Below, one piece after another: positions 1 through 8,205 of a stretch of DNA of 64,000 bases. The notes under the pieces were generated by a model. It was not told the DNA's origin. It did no database searches and saw only the letters and a list, made by a program, of their open reading frames with translations. Source of the stretch: Blastopirellula marina DSM 3645 (GTDB lineage Bacteria; Planctomycetota; Planctomycetia; Pirellulales; Pirellulaceae); NCBI RefSeq assembly GCF_000153105.1, contig NZ_CH672376.1:454711-518710 (forward strand), written 5' to 3'. Positions within the stretch are counted from its first letter, which is position 1; every line of letters begins with the position of its first letter. The position numbers were made by a program, and so were the translations under genes.

Positions 1-76
1 CGCCGGCGCTCAGCGCGACCAAGCCGAGTCCGGCGATGAATACCACCACCATCAGTTCACGCAGGGAATAGGACAT
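1..76 (-). CDS. N-terminal fragment of a small membrane-anchored protein (runs off the window)
   Basis: Reading leftwards from an ATG at 76 the frame stays open to the window edge, giving 25 residues that begin MSYSLRELMVVVFIAG. This is a short polar start followed by a hydrophobic helix, so a membrane anchor or uncleaved signal. It lies 54 nt downstream of the copper-like protein gene on the same strand and may share its transcript. No Shine-Dalgarno site is evident. The rest of the gene is outside the window, so no function can be given. Confidence 0.5.
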   Translation of the reverse strand, partial: MSYSLRELMVVVFIAGLGLVALSAG

Positions 77-130
77 CGGTGATGCTTTGCGGTAGGAGAA
101 GAGGAGGGCAGGCACGGCCCAACGCTCACG

Positions 131-904
131 CTATTTCAAGTGTTTCGCTTGGACGAGGATCTCGCCCAGGTCGGTCACCTTGTCGGGCTCGATCGTGATC
201 TGGCATTGTCCGCGGCGGTTGGTTGTTACTTCGCCGATTTTCAGGCCGGTTAGGTATCCGTTCGGTTCGTGCCAGAAAGCGAAAGTCCAAGTTCCGGCCG
301 GCAGATTTTCGATCGTGAAGGTTCCATCGGCGGCGGTTGCCGCTGCGTAGGGGGAATCACGGATCAGCAGCCACGATCGCATCCAGGGATGAATCGAGCA
401 TGAGACCGGCATCGGGACTGGTTCTTGGTCTTCAAACGTGTGGATTTGGACGACGCCGGGAGTAACCAGCGCGTTGATCGTCTTATTGAAGCCGTCGATT
501 CGATAGTTGTGCGCGATCGGATCCCTATTGCGGAAATGAACCGGGCGTGCGGTCCAGATGACCTGCAGACGCGGCACAAAGACGCAGGCCAGATTGTCCA
601 GAAAGATCGGCGCTCCGACCAGTTTCTGATAATCGGGATGCGGCAGCGGAGCGATCTCATCGCGATTGGGCGCGATCCAAATCGCGACGTTTTTCAATTC
701 CCCCTTCGGGCCTACCAACAGCGTTTCGTCCAAGATGGGGCCGCCGCCGCAAACGCCAGCCGGAAACTGCACTGCCGGCGGAAGTACTTTGCCTTGAACC
801 ACAAACTTGCCGGTCAGCGTCCCCCACTCAGCAGCTTGAGCTTGCGCCAGGGGAATCGCAGCGGCAGTCAACAGCAGGGCCAACAATTTCGCGCAAGTAT
901 CGAT
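131..904 (-). CDS. Secreted cupredoxin-like protein with C-terminal carboxypeptidase-regulatory-like domain
   Basis: About 257 residues. A hydrophobic signal sequence ends near AQAQA, so the protein is probably periplasmic. A beta-sandwich domain (about 25-180) carries the order of type-1 copper ligands: a His in AHNYRI (H132), then C169-x2-H172-x2-M175 in CSIHPWM. A carboxypeptidase-regulatory-like segment follows (DGTFTIENLPAGTW, about 193-206). This pairing is known in planctomycete methylamine-utilisation-like or plastocyanin-like proteins. Electron transfer or copper binding is inferred, not shown. Start choice: no ATG is available. The conventional start is a TTG at 886, but it removes the positive n-region of the signal peptide. 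An ATC at 904 lies 6 nt after AAGGAG and gives MDTCAKLLALLL, a normal signal peptide, so I place the start there with caution. Confidence 0.7.
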   Translation of the reverse strand: MDTCAKLLALLLTAAAIPLAQAQAAEWGTLTGKFVVQGKVLPPAVQFPAGVCGGGPILDETLLVGPKGELKNVAIWIAPNRDEIAPLPHPDYQKLVGAPIFLDNLACVFVPRLQVIWTARPVHFRNRDPIAHNYRIDGFNKTINALVTPGVVQIHTFEDQEPVPMPVSCSIHPWMRSWLLIRDSPYAAATAADGTFTIENLPAGTWTFAFWHEPNGYLTGLKIGEVTTNRRGQCQITIEPDKVTDLGEILVQAKHLK

Positions 905-1273
905 GGCAGTCTCCTTGATCGAAAACGAATCGCCAAGCGATGGCGAAGGGGTATCGTCAATCTAGTGGAGCGTCATGGCGGAGGCAATTTTTTGGGGAAT
1001 GCGCCTGTCCATGCGTCGCCCACAGCGGGCAAAGATTCTCCTTTGACAAAGCGCACGGATCCATGGTCGATTGCCGTGCAGCAAGATAGAGGGCAAACGA
1101 ACGTGCCGGGCTTGGAGCAGAACGCCAAGCGGGTTTGTGAGAATTCAGGTGGCTACAGGCCGCGCCATGTCTCACCGTCTCCGCATCCGCTCTGGCTGAG
1201 TCGTCTTGCAGAAAAAACTCGTAGCGGTCCGGTCCTACGTCCGTGATTTCCGTCGCCGAGCGGACGACCCCGC
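905..1273. other. Non-coding stretch between two minus-strand genes
   Basis: This separates the copper-like protein (start near 904) from the TIGR03009 gene (stop at 1274). Both genes read leftwards, so it should hold the end of the TIGR03009 transcript and the promoter of the copper-like gene. The only recognisable element is a GGACCGGACCG plus T-run motif at 1211-1235 (minus strand). Open frames here are shadows with no recognisable protein. Confidence 0.5.
1211..1235 (-). repeat. GGACCGGACCG...TTTTTT motif, isolated copy
   Basis: On the minus strand this reads GGACCGGACCGCTACGAG followed by six T, then C. It is nearly the same as a unit at 45.70 kb (GGACCGGACCGCTTAGA then a T run). It lies about 40 nt past the stop of the TIGR03009 gene in the sense direction, a position that suits a 3' end signal, although no strong hairpin is visible. 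Confidence 0.5.
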
Positions 1274-2311
1274 TTAGCGCGGGATCGTGTTCGCCTGGTT
1301 GTTGCGCGGGGCCCGGCCGATCGGGACGTTTTGGGCGCCGCCGCGTTGTTGCTGCATGCCGAATTGTTGTTGTCCCGGCGCGGTGGCGATCTCGGGTTTT
1401 TCGACCACTTTTTGCCAGCCGGAGGGGAGCGTCGGTTCGTAGAACGAGCGGCGGAACAGGTTCAGCTGCTGCACGTTGAGCGCGAAATCGCCTTGGGCGA
1501 AGGTTTTGCGGTCTTTGAACTCATACGCGGTGCGGGTATGGACCGGCGGCTGGGCGTAGGGGTTCCAGTTGCGATCGAAAACTTGGATCGCCAGCGGTAG
1601 GAACTCGGCCTGATCGATCACGATTTCGACATGGTGGAAGTTTTGCGAGTCTTCGAGATACTTCGGCCAAGCTTCGAGCCAGTATTGGGTTTCGTTGCCC
1701 GGCGGCGTGGTGACGCGGAGCCAGTAACGCGCGTTGATCTCGGCCTTGTTGGCGCCAAACATAAACGGCAGCGGACCATGCTTGATCGCTTTGCCTTGCT
1801 GTTCGGGGGGCAACTGACGTTCGATCAGTTGTTTCTTCGGCGCGTTGTACTCGAAGATCGATTTGCCGTCGCAGACCCAATGTTCCAGAAAGTCGCCGGG
1901 GACCGGTTGGTAGGTCGGCTGACCGCCGGGTTGCTGCGGCGCTCGATATTCGTCGAGCTTGGTCAGCTGAAAACTTCCCTTATCGGGATTTTCGTATTTT
2001 AGTTCGCCGACGGCGAGCGTCTTATGATCTTGCGGCGGCCCAAAGACCGAGTCGTATTCCCAGCGGTTGAACTGGCACTCGTACTGCTGCACTTTGCTGC
2101 TGCGGAATTCCCAGAACGAGAGGATCTCATCCAGATACTTCAAATGCTGCGGCGTCATCTCAGCGACCCATTGCGGCTGCGGCATTTGGGGCGGAGCAGG
2201 GGCGCGCTGCGGGCGAGCTTGACCAGAAGGGATGACAGGAGCTTGAGCCTGAGCGGCGACCGAAAGGGTGACCAGAACCAGGGCCGCGGCGGAGAAGATT
2301 CCGTTCTTCAT
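1274..2311 (-). CDS. TIGR03009-family planctomycete secreted protein
   Basis: 345 residues from ATG 2311, beginning MKNGIFSAAALVLVTLSVAAQAQ, a clear signal peptide; an upstream in-frame ATG at 2359 would place 16 polar residues before it and is unlikely. The mature protein starts with a Pro/Gln-rich linker and then a domain whose opening (LDEILSFWEFRSSKVQQYEC, then RWEYDSVFGP) matches my memory of the planctomycete-restricted family TIGR03009, a beta-rich fold like outer-membrane lipoprotein-sorting proteins (LolA/LolB type). The C-terminus is Gln/Gly/Arg-rich and low-complexity. It is probably periplasmic; the role of the family is unknown. Confidence 0.75.
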   Translation of the reverse strand: MKNGIFSAAALVLVTLSVAAQAQAPVIPSGQARPQRAPAPPQMPQPQWVAEMTPQHLKYLDEILSFWEFRSSKVQQYECQFNRWEYDSVFGPPQDHKTLAVGELKYENPDKGSFQLTKLDEYRAPQQPGGQPTYQPVPGDFLEHWVCDGKSIFEYNAPKKQLIERQLPPEQQGKAIKHGPLPFMFGANKAEINARYWLRVTTPPGNETQYWLEAWPKYLEDSQNFHHVEIVIDQAEFLPLAIQVFDRNWNPYAQPPVHTRTAYEFKDRKTFAQGDFALNVQQLNLFRRSFYEPTLPSGWQKVVEKPEIATAPGQQQFGMQQQRGGAQNVPIGRAPRNNQANTIPR

Positions 2312-2625
2312 TCGAAGCGTACCAACGTGCAGATGATTTCGTGCGGTCACGGCGAACATCCCTGTCGCTGCGACGCGGCAGGCGATTCCGGGGAGAGGAC
2401 TGCCGCAGTCGGAAAGTTTAACAGGCCGCCTACAGGCGACCTAGAGCAGATTTCGCCACCGGGAAAGGGAGAATGGGAAGAAATTGCCGCGTGCTAGCAG
2501 ACGAGTGAGGAATGCCTAATGACTAAGGTCGAATGCCTAGCAAGTAGGGCCAGCCGTGCGGACCACGAAGCGTAATATGCTTTCGGTGGTCCGCTACGCC
2601 TACGAAGAGACCGGCGTCCGTCCAA
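2312..2625. other. Intergenic stretch with hairpin repeat
   Basis: This lies upstream of the TIGR03009 gene and just past the stop of the next minus-strand gene. It holds a direct repeat of GAATGCCTA (about 2512-2540) and the hairpin listed at 2558-2594. No gene is visible. Confidence 0.5.
2558..2594. repeat. Inverted repeat / hairpin
   Basis: GCGGACCACGAAGC at 2558-2571 pairs with GCTTTCGGTGGTCCGC at 2579-2594; the outer nine bases pair perfectly and the loop is about 7 nt. It lies 30-70 nt past the stop of the minus-strand membrane protein gene, so it could end that transcript, but it has no T run. It may be a dispersed intergenic repeat. Confidence 0.6.
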
Positions 2626-4077
2626 TTACAGCGCCGTTTGCTGCTCGTCGGCGGTTAGTTGCTGATCGATCTGCGTCTTTTGCTTCTCTTGCGTCTCGAC
2701 CAACGCTTCTCGTAGCGTCTGGACCGAGCGATAGGTGCGGCTCACTTCGGCCAGGACGGTCTTCAAGTGAGCTTCCAGGCGATCGTTGTACGAGGAGATC
2801 TGCTCTAGCTCTTTCGTGACGTTATTCAGGTCTTTGTCGAGCGAAGTCCCCCGCGCTTCGCGACGCTGAACGACTTCCTGCGTGCGCGTGATCTGGGCGT
2901 CGGTCAGGCCGATTTCGGTCTGATAGGCGGCGATCTGATCGCGCAGGCTGTTGAGCATCGAGTAAGCGAAACGGAACTCGCTGCTAAAGTCGTGCAGAGG
3001 ACGACGATAAACGTCTTCTTCGATTTTCACGGTTCCATCGGCGGCCATTTCAGCGGCGGTGGTCGCATCCAGCAGGGTCGTATCGCCTTGCTTGAATTCG
3101 GTCGGAGCGCCCTGTTTCAGATCGGGAGCGACGGCCAAACCGGTCGCCGATTCAAAGTTTTCACGCGGAGCGGCGACATCCGAATCCGAGTCAACGTCAA
3201 CCGAAAGGTCTTTCAGGAAGGTGACGCGTTTCCAAACGGTCGCCGGCGGATCGTTGGGATCGGCCGTTTTGCCGCTGCGGGCGAACTGCTCTTTCAGCGC
3301 TGCCGAAACGGCCGGATCGCCCTGACCCCAAGTGAAGGTGTCGGTGATGATCTTCTCGACCTCGGGTTGCTCCAGTTCGGCGTAGATTTCGCGGTTGTCG
3401 GTCGGCATTTGATCGTACAACGTCCAGGTGCCGCCGCGGTTGAGCAGCGCCGCTTGCTGCTGGGTGAGCGGCAGAGCCGGTTCGAGCGTGACGTTGGGGA
3501 AGTTGGTCATCGTGACGATGAACTCACCCAAATAAACGCCCGGCAGCACAATCCCATCGGGACGAGGAACTTCGCCAAACGCATACAGCACGGTATCGAT
3601 GTCGAGCGAACGATCTTGGGAGGGAGCCGGCGCCATCGGATTGGTCGGGTCAGGCTGCCGCGTCGGCATCACGACTTCGATCGAGTTTTGGGCTAATTGA
3701 CCCGCCTGACAACCGCGCCAGACGCGACCGCGAGCATGCATCACTCGTTTCAGTTCGGCGTTGGCGGTCAAGATGGAACCGATCGGATCGTCGGTCGAGA
3801 CCAATTTGCCGGTCAATTCGTTGATCGCAACGCCGGTTTCCAGCACTTCCACTTCGGTTTCGAGACGCGCGTGCATCTCGGCTTTATTTTGATAGTCGGC
3901 GCGCCACGCGGCTTGGGTCTTGAGGACCAGCGAACTGAGAACAACAAACGCGAACGCCGCAAAGAAGCAGCAGAACGTGGCTAGCACGGTGACGATATGC
4001 CAGGTCTGAAAGTTGAGATACGACAAGATCCCAAACAGCAGCACTAGCACCGCGATCACGATGTAGAAAATTGTCAT
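2626..4077 (-). CDS. Membrane-anchored coiled-coil protein of unknown function
   Basis: 483 residues from ATG 4077 (MTIFYIVIAVLVLLFGILSY). The frame is open further upstream to an ATG at 4125, but those 16 residues are polar and precede the hydrophobic segment. Two transmembrane helices lie at about 3-20 and 25-50. A long soluble part follows: a helical stretch (about 60-100), a central region with beta-like sequence (VPRPDGIVLPGVYLGEF), and a C-terminal coiled coil rich in Gln/Glu/Leu (about 380-480). I recognise no family. The architecture is that of a structural or scaffold protein at the inner membrane. It has no close same-strand partner upstream. Confidence 0.65.
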   Translation of the reverse strand: MTIFYIVIAVLVLLFGILSYLNFQTWHIVTVLATFCCFFAAFAFVVLSSLVLKTQAAWRADYQNKAEMHARLETEVEVLETGVAINELTGKLVSTDDPIGSILTANAELKRVMHARGRVWRGCQAGQLAQNSIEVVMPTRQPDPTNPMAPAPSQDRSLDIDTVLYAFGEVPRPDGIVLPGVYLGEFIVTMTNFPNVTLEPALPLTQQQAALLNRGGTWTLYDQMPTDNREIYAELEQPEVEKIITDTFTWGQGDPAVSAALKEQFARSGKTADPNDPPATVWKRVTFLKDLSVDVDSDSDVAAPRENFESATGLAVAPDLKQGAPTEFKQGDTTLLDATTAAEMAADGTVKIEEDVYRRPLHDFSSEFRFAYSMLNSLRDQIAAYQTEIGLTDAQITRTQEVVQRREARGTSLDKDLNNVTKELEQISSYNDRLEAHLKTVLAEVSRTYRSVQTLREALVETQEKQKTQIDQQLTADEQQTAL

Positions 4078-4551
4078 GTCAGATCTTTGGCTCGAGCGGA
4101 GAAGATAGCCGGATGTGGATCGCAAGTGACGCCGTCACAGTTGACGGGTCCCTCTAGTGTAATTCGTATGTCAGCCCTGAAGCGGAAATTCTGCTGAAAT
4201 CGAAGGCGCATAAGATGGGACGATAATAGACTAGGAAAAATGGGCAGTCAAGTTTATCTGCGCCCGGTTAATTTCATAACCTCTTCATAGCATAGCACTT
4301 CCGTCGCTGTGCAGCGCCGAATTCGTCAAACATTGGGGCCGTATTCCCCCCTGACGGCTACTTCGCGTTCTTCGCGAAGCCGCAGGCCGTTTGACGGCGG
4401 TCGCTGGCGATTCTGCCTGAATGATTCAAGTGAGAACGCTTTGCGCGACGAATCATCCCGACAGGGAATCGTTTCATTCGGAATGATTCATACGATCCGA
4501 TATCGTCGGGCAGACTGCCTGGCGACTACCGAAAGTGCAAAGGGGACCGGC
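4078..4551. promoter_or_regulatory. Divergent regulatory region upstream of the MarR/efflux operon
   Basis: This lies between the minus-strand membrane protein and the plus-strand MarR gene, so it should hold promoters for both. It contains TGAAT-G-ATTCA at 4418-4428, and overlapping palindromes CATTC-G-GAATG (4475-4485) and GAAT-G-ATTC (4481-4489). MarR proteins bind short palindromes of this kind and often control their own operon, so these are the best operator candidates. An open frame runs through the region into marR from 4309, but it looks non-coding upstream of 4552. Confidence 0.5.
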
Positions 4552-5058
4552 ATGCAGGCCGATCAATCCGCCGCTAGTCGCTGGCGAGTCTTCGCTCGTT
4601 TGGCCGAAACGACAAGCCGGCTCGACCGGCTCGTCCGTCGAGCGCTGGCCGATGCGCTTTCCGACGCCCAGTTAAGTGAAAACGAATTTCTGGTGCTGGC
4701 CGCGTATGACGCCGAAGCGAATCCTCCTTCACAGCGCCAATTGGCCGATCGACTGGCGGTTTCGCCGGCGCAGATCAGCGCGATTGTCGAAAGGTTGCGT
4801 CAGCGCGAGTGGATCGACTCGCAGCGCGACCCGCACGATCGCCGCCGCCAACAGTGGAGTCTGACGACGGCCGGAGTTCAGATCGTACGTACCGCCGGCC
4901 AGGCGATCGCCGCTCGGTGGAGCGAACTGGACGAAGTTCACCAATGTTCTCCGCTGGCCGCCGAAGTAGTTCGCTACGCGACGCAGTTGCACGAGCCAAC
5001 GATTGCTCCCGCCTCCTTCTCCTCGTCTTCTTCCCACTTGGCCGAGCGCGCGGCCTAA
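4552..5058 (+). CDS. MarR-family transcriptional regulator
   Basis: 168 residues from ATG 4552, preceded by AAGGGG at a good distance. The winged helix-turn-helix is complete: LSENEFLVLAAYDAE, then the recognition region (SQRQLADRLAVSPAQISAIV), then the wing with the family signature DPHDRRRQQWSLTTAG. The C-terminal helix would dimerise. A Ser-rich tail (SFSSSSSHL) ends the protein. It lies 16 nt before the outer-membrane factor gene, so it is very probably the first gene of the efflux operon and its local regulator, acting through the palindromes at 4418-4489. The ligand is unknown; in this family it is typically a phenolic or drug-like compound. Confidence 0.85.
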   Translation: MQADQSAASRWRVFARLAETTSRLDRLVRRALADALSDAQLSENEFLVLAAYDAEANPPSQRQLADRLAVSPAQISAIVERLRQREWIDSQRDPHDRRRQQWSLTTAGVQIVRTAGQAIAARWSELDEVHQCSPLAAEVVRYATQLHEPTIAPASFSSSSSHLAERAA

Positions 5059-5074
5059 AATCGGAAACGTTTAA

Positions 5075-7861
5075 ATGAAACCATATTACGACCTGATACG
5101 CCCTGGATCGCGCGGCGCCGCTCTGGCGCTGACCGCCGTGTGCTTGGCGTTGTTGATTTTGGTCGCCGGCTGCTTTCGAACGCGCGGGTTTTATCATGGC
5201 CAAGCCGACGCCGACGCGTATTACTTGATCGATCAAAAAGCGAGTGATCCACGGTGGGAGTTGCCGGGCTATTCGGTTTATCCGAATCCAGAGTCGCGCA
5301 TGTACGACCAATACTCGGAGGACTTTCCGCCGCAGCCGCTCGATGATCCGACGTCGAACGAGCTGATGTATCACGTCGACGGCAAAAAAAACTATCAGAA
5401 GTGGACCAAGAACGGCGTGATCGCTTCGGTCGAGAATCCGGCTTGGCTCGCGTATCTGCCGATCAGCGACGACGGCACGCTGAGCCTGAATGATGATCGC
5501 GTCGTCGAATTAGCGCGGCTCAACTCGCGTGACTATCAGACCGAGGTCGAAGACTTATATCTCTCAGCGTTGGATGTCAGCTTCCAACGTTTCCGCTTCG
5601 ACGCACAGTTCTTCGGCGGCTATGAAACGTTCTTTACGGCCGATGGGCCGCAGCGCGGCGCGGGAGGATCTTCTAGCCGGCTGGACGCAAATACCCGCAA
5701 CATGCAGATGGAAAAACTGTTCGCATCGGGCGGCGAGTTAGTGGTTGGTTTCGCCAATCAACTGGTGTGGGAATTCTCGGGGCCGAATACGCACTCGGTC
5801 AATTCGTTGATCGATTTTTCGTTGGTTCAACCGCTGCTGCGCGGCGGCGGTCGTCGCGTGGTCCTCGAGCAACTGACCCAGTCAGAGCGAGATCTGCTGG
5901 CCAACGTTCGTCAGATGGAGCGATATCAACGCGGCTTCTATTTAGAGATCGTCGCCGGGCGTTCGGCCGGACCGGGACCCAGCGCCGGCGGAATTGGCTT
6001 CCCCAGCATCGGCGCCAGCGGTTCGTTCTCGGCCGGCGGTTATATGGGACTGCTGCAAACGGAGCAAAACATTCGGAACCAAGAGGCGAATATCGCCGGC
6101 TTGCGCAGCAGTTTGACGCAGTTGGAATCGTACTTTGAATCGGGACGCATCGACTCGTTTCAGGTCGAGCTGACTCGTCAGGCGCTCTTTCGCGAACAAA
6201 GTTCGTTGCTGGCCAATCGCGCCTCGTTCGCCAACCGCTTGGACTTGTACAAGATCAATCTTGGGTTGCCGCCAGAGTTGCCGGTGAAGCTGGAAGTGGA
6301 TCCATTTTTCAATCAGTTCAACTTGATTGAGCCGTCATTCACACGCGTGCAAAACCAATTGACCAGTATTCAAGTCGAACTGGGCGAATCGGTGATCGGC
6401 ATGTTGCCGGACCCCAATGGGCTCGAACTCGATCCGAATCTACAGTTGATGCCGGAGCTGATCTGGAACGAACAGACGCAGGCCACCTTCGCCGGGATTG
6501 TCGCGAAGCTGGAGCTGATCCAAGAGTTGCGCGGTCGGGTCGCGATCGAGTTTGCGCCGTTGGTCGCCGAGGATGTCGACGGCCTGCGTGCGATGCTGCC
6601 GAAACGGGTCGCCGAGTTGACCGAGATTCAGCGCCAATTGGCCGAGTATGGAACGCAAAACGGAAAACCGACCTCGCAAGAGTCGGTCACTAACGGCGTA
6701 CTCAGCACCGGTCGGCTGACGCGCTTGCCGGACCAATTGGATGCGATTCAACAAGACTTGAACGAAGATTTCGCGTTGCATGGCGAAACGCTCGACAAAC
6801 TGATCGCCGACATTCGCAAGCTGCAGGAAGACGCGCCCAACCTGGCGCCGCAGGCGTTGTTCCAGCGGGCGCAAGAGGAAGTGTTTGGTCAGGCGCCCAG
6901 CGAGATCTCGGCTTTGATCAGCGATGTGCTGGGATTGTCGCTGGTGCAAGCTCGCGCACGAACGGAATCGATCACGTTAACCGATGTCGAGATCAGTTCG
7001 GACGAGGCCCTGGATATCGCACGTGAGAATCGCCGCGACTGGATGAACGCGCAAGCGGCGCTGGTCGATTCATGGCGACAAATCGGCTTCTTTGCGAATG
7101 ACCTGGAGGCCGACCTCGACGTCGTCTTCTCAGGCGATATCGGAAACCTGGGGAAGAACGGGGTCAAATTCAACTCTGACAATGGACGGCTGCGAGTGGG
7201 TCTGCAATGGGACGCGCCAGTGACGCGTCTGCTAGAGCGGAACAACTATCGCGAGTCGCAGATCGCTTACGAGCGGACGCGGCGACAATACTATGAATTT
7301 CGGGATCTCGTCTCACGTGGGCTGCGTGACACGATTCGTACGATCGATGTGAACAAGATCAACTTCGAGCTGCGTCGCGCTGCGGTGCAGGTTGCGATCT
7401 CGCAGGTCGAACGGACGCAATTGCGTTTGCAGGAACCGTCGAAGCCGAATCAAGACCAGCAGAAATTTGATTCGTCGACCGCGCGCGACTTGATCAACGC
7501 GCTCGACAGCCTGGTCAGTGCGCAGAATGACTTTTTGGGGGTCGCCGTCAACTACGAGATTTTGCGGCGGAGTCTCGATCTCGATATGGGCACGATGCAG
7601 TTGGATGATCGCGGGATTTGGATCGACCCAGGTCCGCTCGATGCGACATCGTGGCGCATGCGATCGCATCATCTGAGCGGAGAGGGCCAGGAGATGATCG
7701 AAACCCCCACTCCGACCGAAGCGCTGTTGCCGGCAATTCCGCACGAGAATCCCGATGGAGTACGTGAGTTAGAAGCGATGCCGCTCGAACTGCGGCCTCC
7801 GCTGCCGGCGGCGGACGACGGGATTTTGGACGACGTGATTCCACCGCCGGAACCTCGGTAG
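5075..7861 (+). CDS. Giant TolC-like outer-membrane efflux lipoprotein (copy 1)
   Basis: 928 residues, about twice the usual TolC length. The N-terminus has a signal with lipobox LVAGC, so it is probably an outer-membrane lipoprotein. A planctomycete-specific N-terminal region covers about 30-135. The first outer-membrane-efflux repeat starts near residue 140 (VVELARLNSRDYQ) and includes SYFESGRIDSFQVE, equivalent to the turn at the TolC tunnel tip. A helical insertion of about 200 residues follows (about 410-620). The second repeat starts near 640 (SSDEALDIARENRRDW). A Gly/Ser/Pro-rich loop (about 297-325) interrupts the first repeat, and the C-terminus is Pro-rich. It should form the exit duct for the membrane fusion protein and ABC transporter encoded next. 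It is paralogous to the gene at 60355. Confidence 0.85.
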   Translation: MKPYYDLIRPGSRGAALALTAVCLALLILVAGCFRTRGFYHGQADADAYYLIDQKASDPRWELPGYSVYPNPESRMYDQYSEDFPPQPLDDPTSNELMYHVDGKKNYQKWTKNGVIASVENPAWLAYLPISDDGTLSLNDDRVVELARLNSRDYQTEVEDLYLSALDVSFQRFRFDAQFFGGYETFFTADGPQRGAGGSSSRLDANTRNMQMEKLFASGGELVVGFANQLVWEFSGPNTHSVNSLIDFSLVQPLLRGGGRRVVLEQLTQSERDLLANVRQMERYQRGFYLEIVAGRSAGPGPSAGGIGFPSIGASGSFSAGGYMGLLQTEQNIRNQEANIAGLRSSLTQLESYFESGRIDSFQVELTRQALFREQSSLLANRASFANRLDLYKINLGLPPELPVKLEVDPFFNQFNLIEPSFTRVQNQLTSIQVELGESVIGMLPDPNGLELDPNLQLMPELIWNEQTQATFAGIVAKLELIQELRGRVAIEFAPLVAEDVDGLRAMLPKRVAELTEIQRQLAEYGTQNGKPTSQESVTNGVLSTGRLTRLPDQLDAIQQDLNEDFALHGETLDKLIADIRKLQEDAPNLAPQALFQRAQEEVFGQAPSEISALISDVLGLSLVQARARTESITLTDVEISSDEALDIARENRRDWMNAQAALVDSWRQIGFFANDLEADLDVVFSGDIGNLGKNGVKFNSDNGRLRVGLQWDAPVTRLLERNNYRESQIAYERTRRQYYEFRDLVSRGLRDTIRTIDVNKINFELRRAAVQVAISQVERTQLRLQEPSKPNQDQQKFDSSTARDLINALDSLVSAQNDFLGVAVNYEILRRSLDLDMGTMQLDDRGIWIDPGPLDATSWRMRSHHLSGEGQEMIETPTPTEALLPAIPHENPDGVRELEAMPLELRPPLPAADDGILDDVIPPPEPR

Positions 7862-8205
7862 AGCGAGCAGGTTGCGACGATATCGCGTGAGATATAGGAC
7901 AGAAAATCAATTTCACGAAGAATCTTTGTCAAAATCGCGTCGTGATCGCGCGCGAGAGAGAGTTTGGTGATCTATCTCACCTTAGAAATGCAGAAACGAG
8001 CGAAACTCTTGAGCTGGTCCAGGGTTAACTAGGGTTGCGGCACGGTTGTCGCGAGCAGAAATTCTGCATTATGGAGAGGTTTTCAGGTCGATTTTTGCGG
8101 GTGACTTGCCCTCGACTGTCGGCTACAATTCAGGACTACACGCCCTGCCTCCATCCCACCCAATCGCATGCAAGCACGCGTGCGATCCTTCCTACGAGCA
8201 CACCG
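7862..8205. other. Spacer between outer-membrane factor and membrane fusion protein genes
   Basis: A gap of 344 bp inside an otherwise tight operon. The frame of the next gene is open from 8035, but that part (Cys/His/Arg-rich) does not look coded. GGTGA-TCTATC-TCACC at 7966-7981 is a short inverted repeat that could be an operator or an RNA hairpin. A second promoter for the transporter genes may lie here. Confidence 0.4.

Noticed and set aside
425-1246. 273-residue plus-strand frame
   Set aside because: It is antisense to the cupredoxin-like gene and to the gap, with no start signal and an odd Arg/Gln-rich composition.
4309-4551. N-terminal extension of the MarR protein
   Set aside because: The 81 extra residues are Arg/Ser-rich and cover the operator palindromes; ATG 4552 has a good ribosome site and gives the normal MarR length.
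7966-7981. Riboswitch in the spacer before the fusion protein gene
   Set aside because: Only a 5-bp inverted repeat is visible; it matches no riboswitch class that I know.
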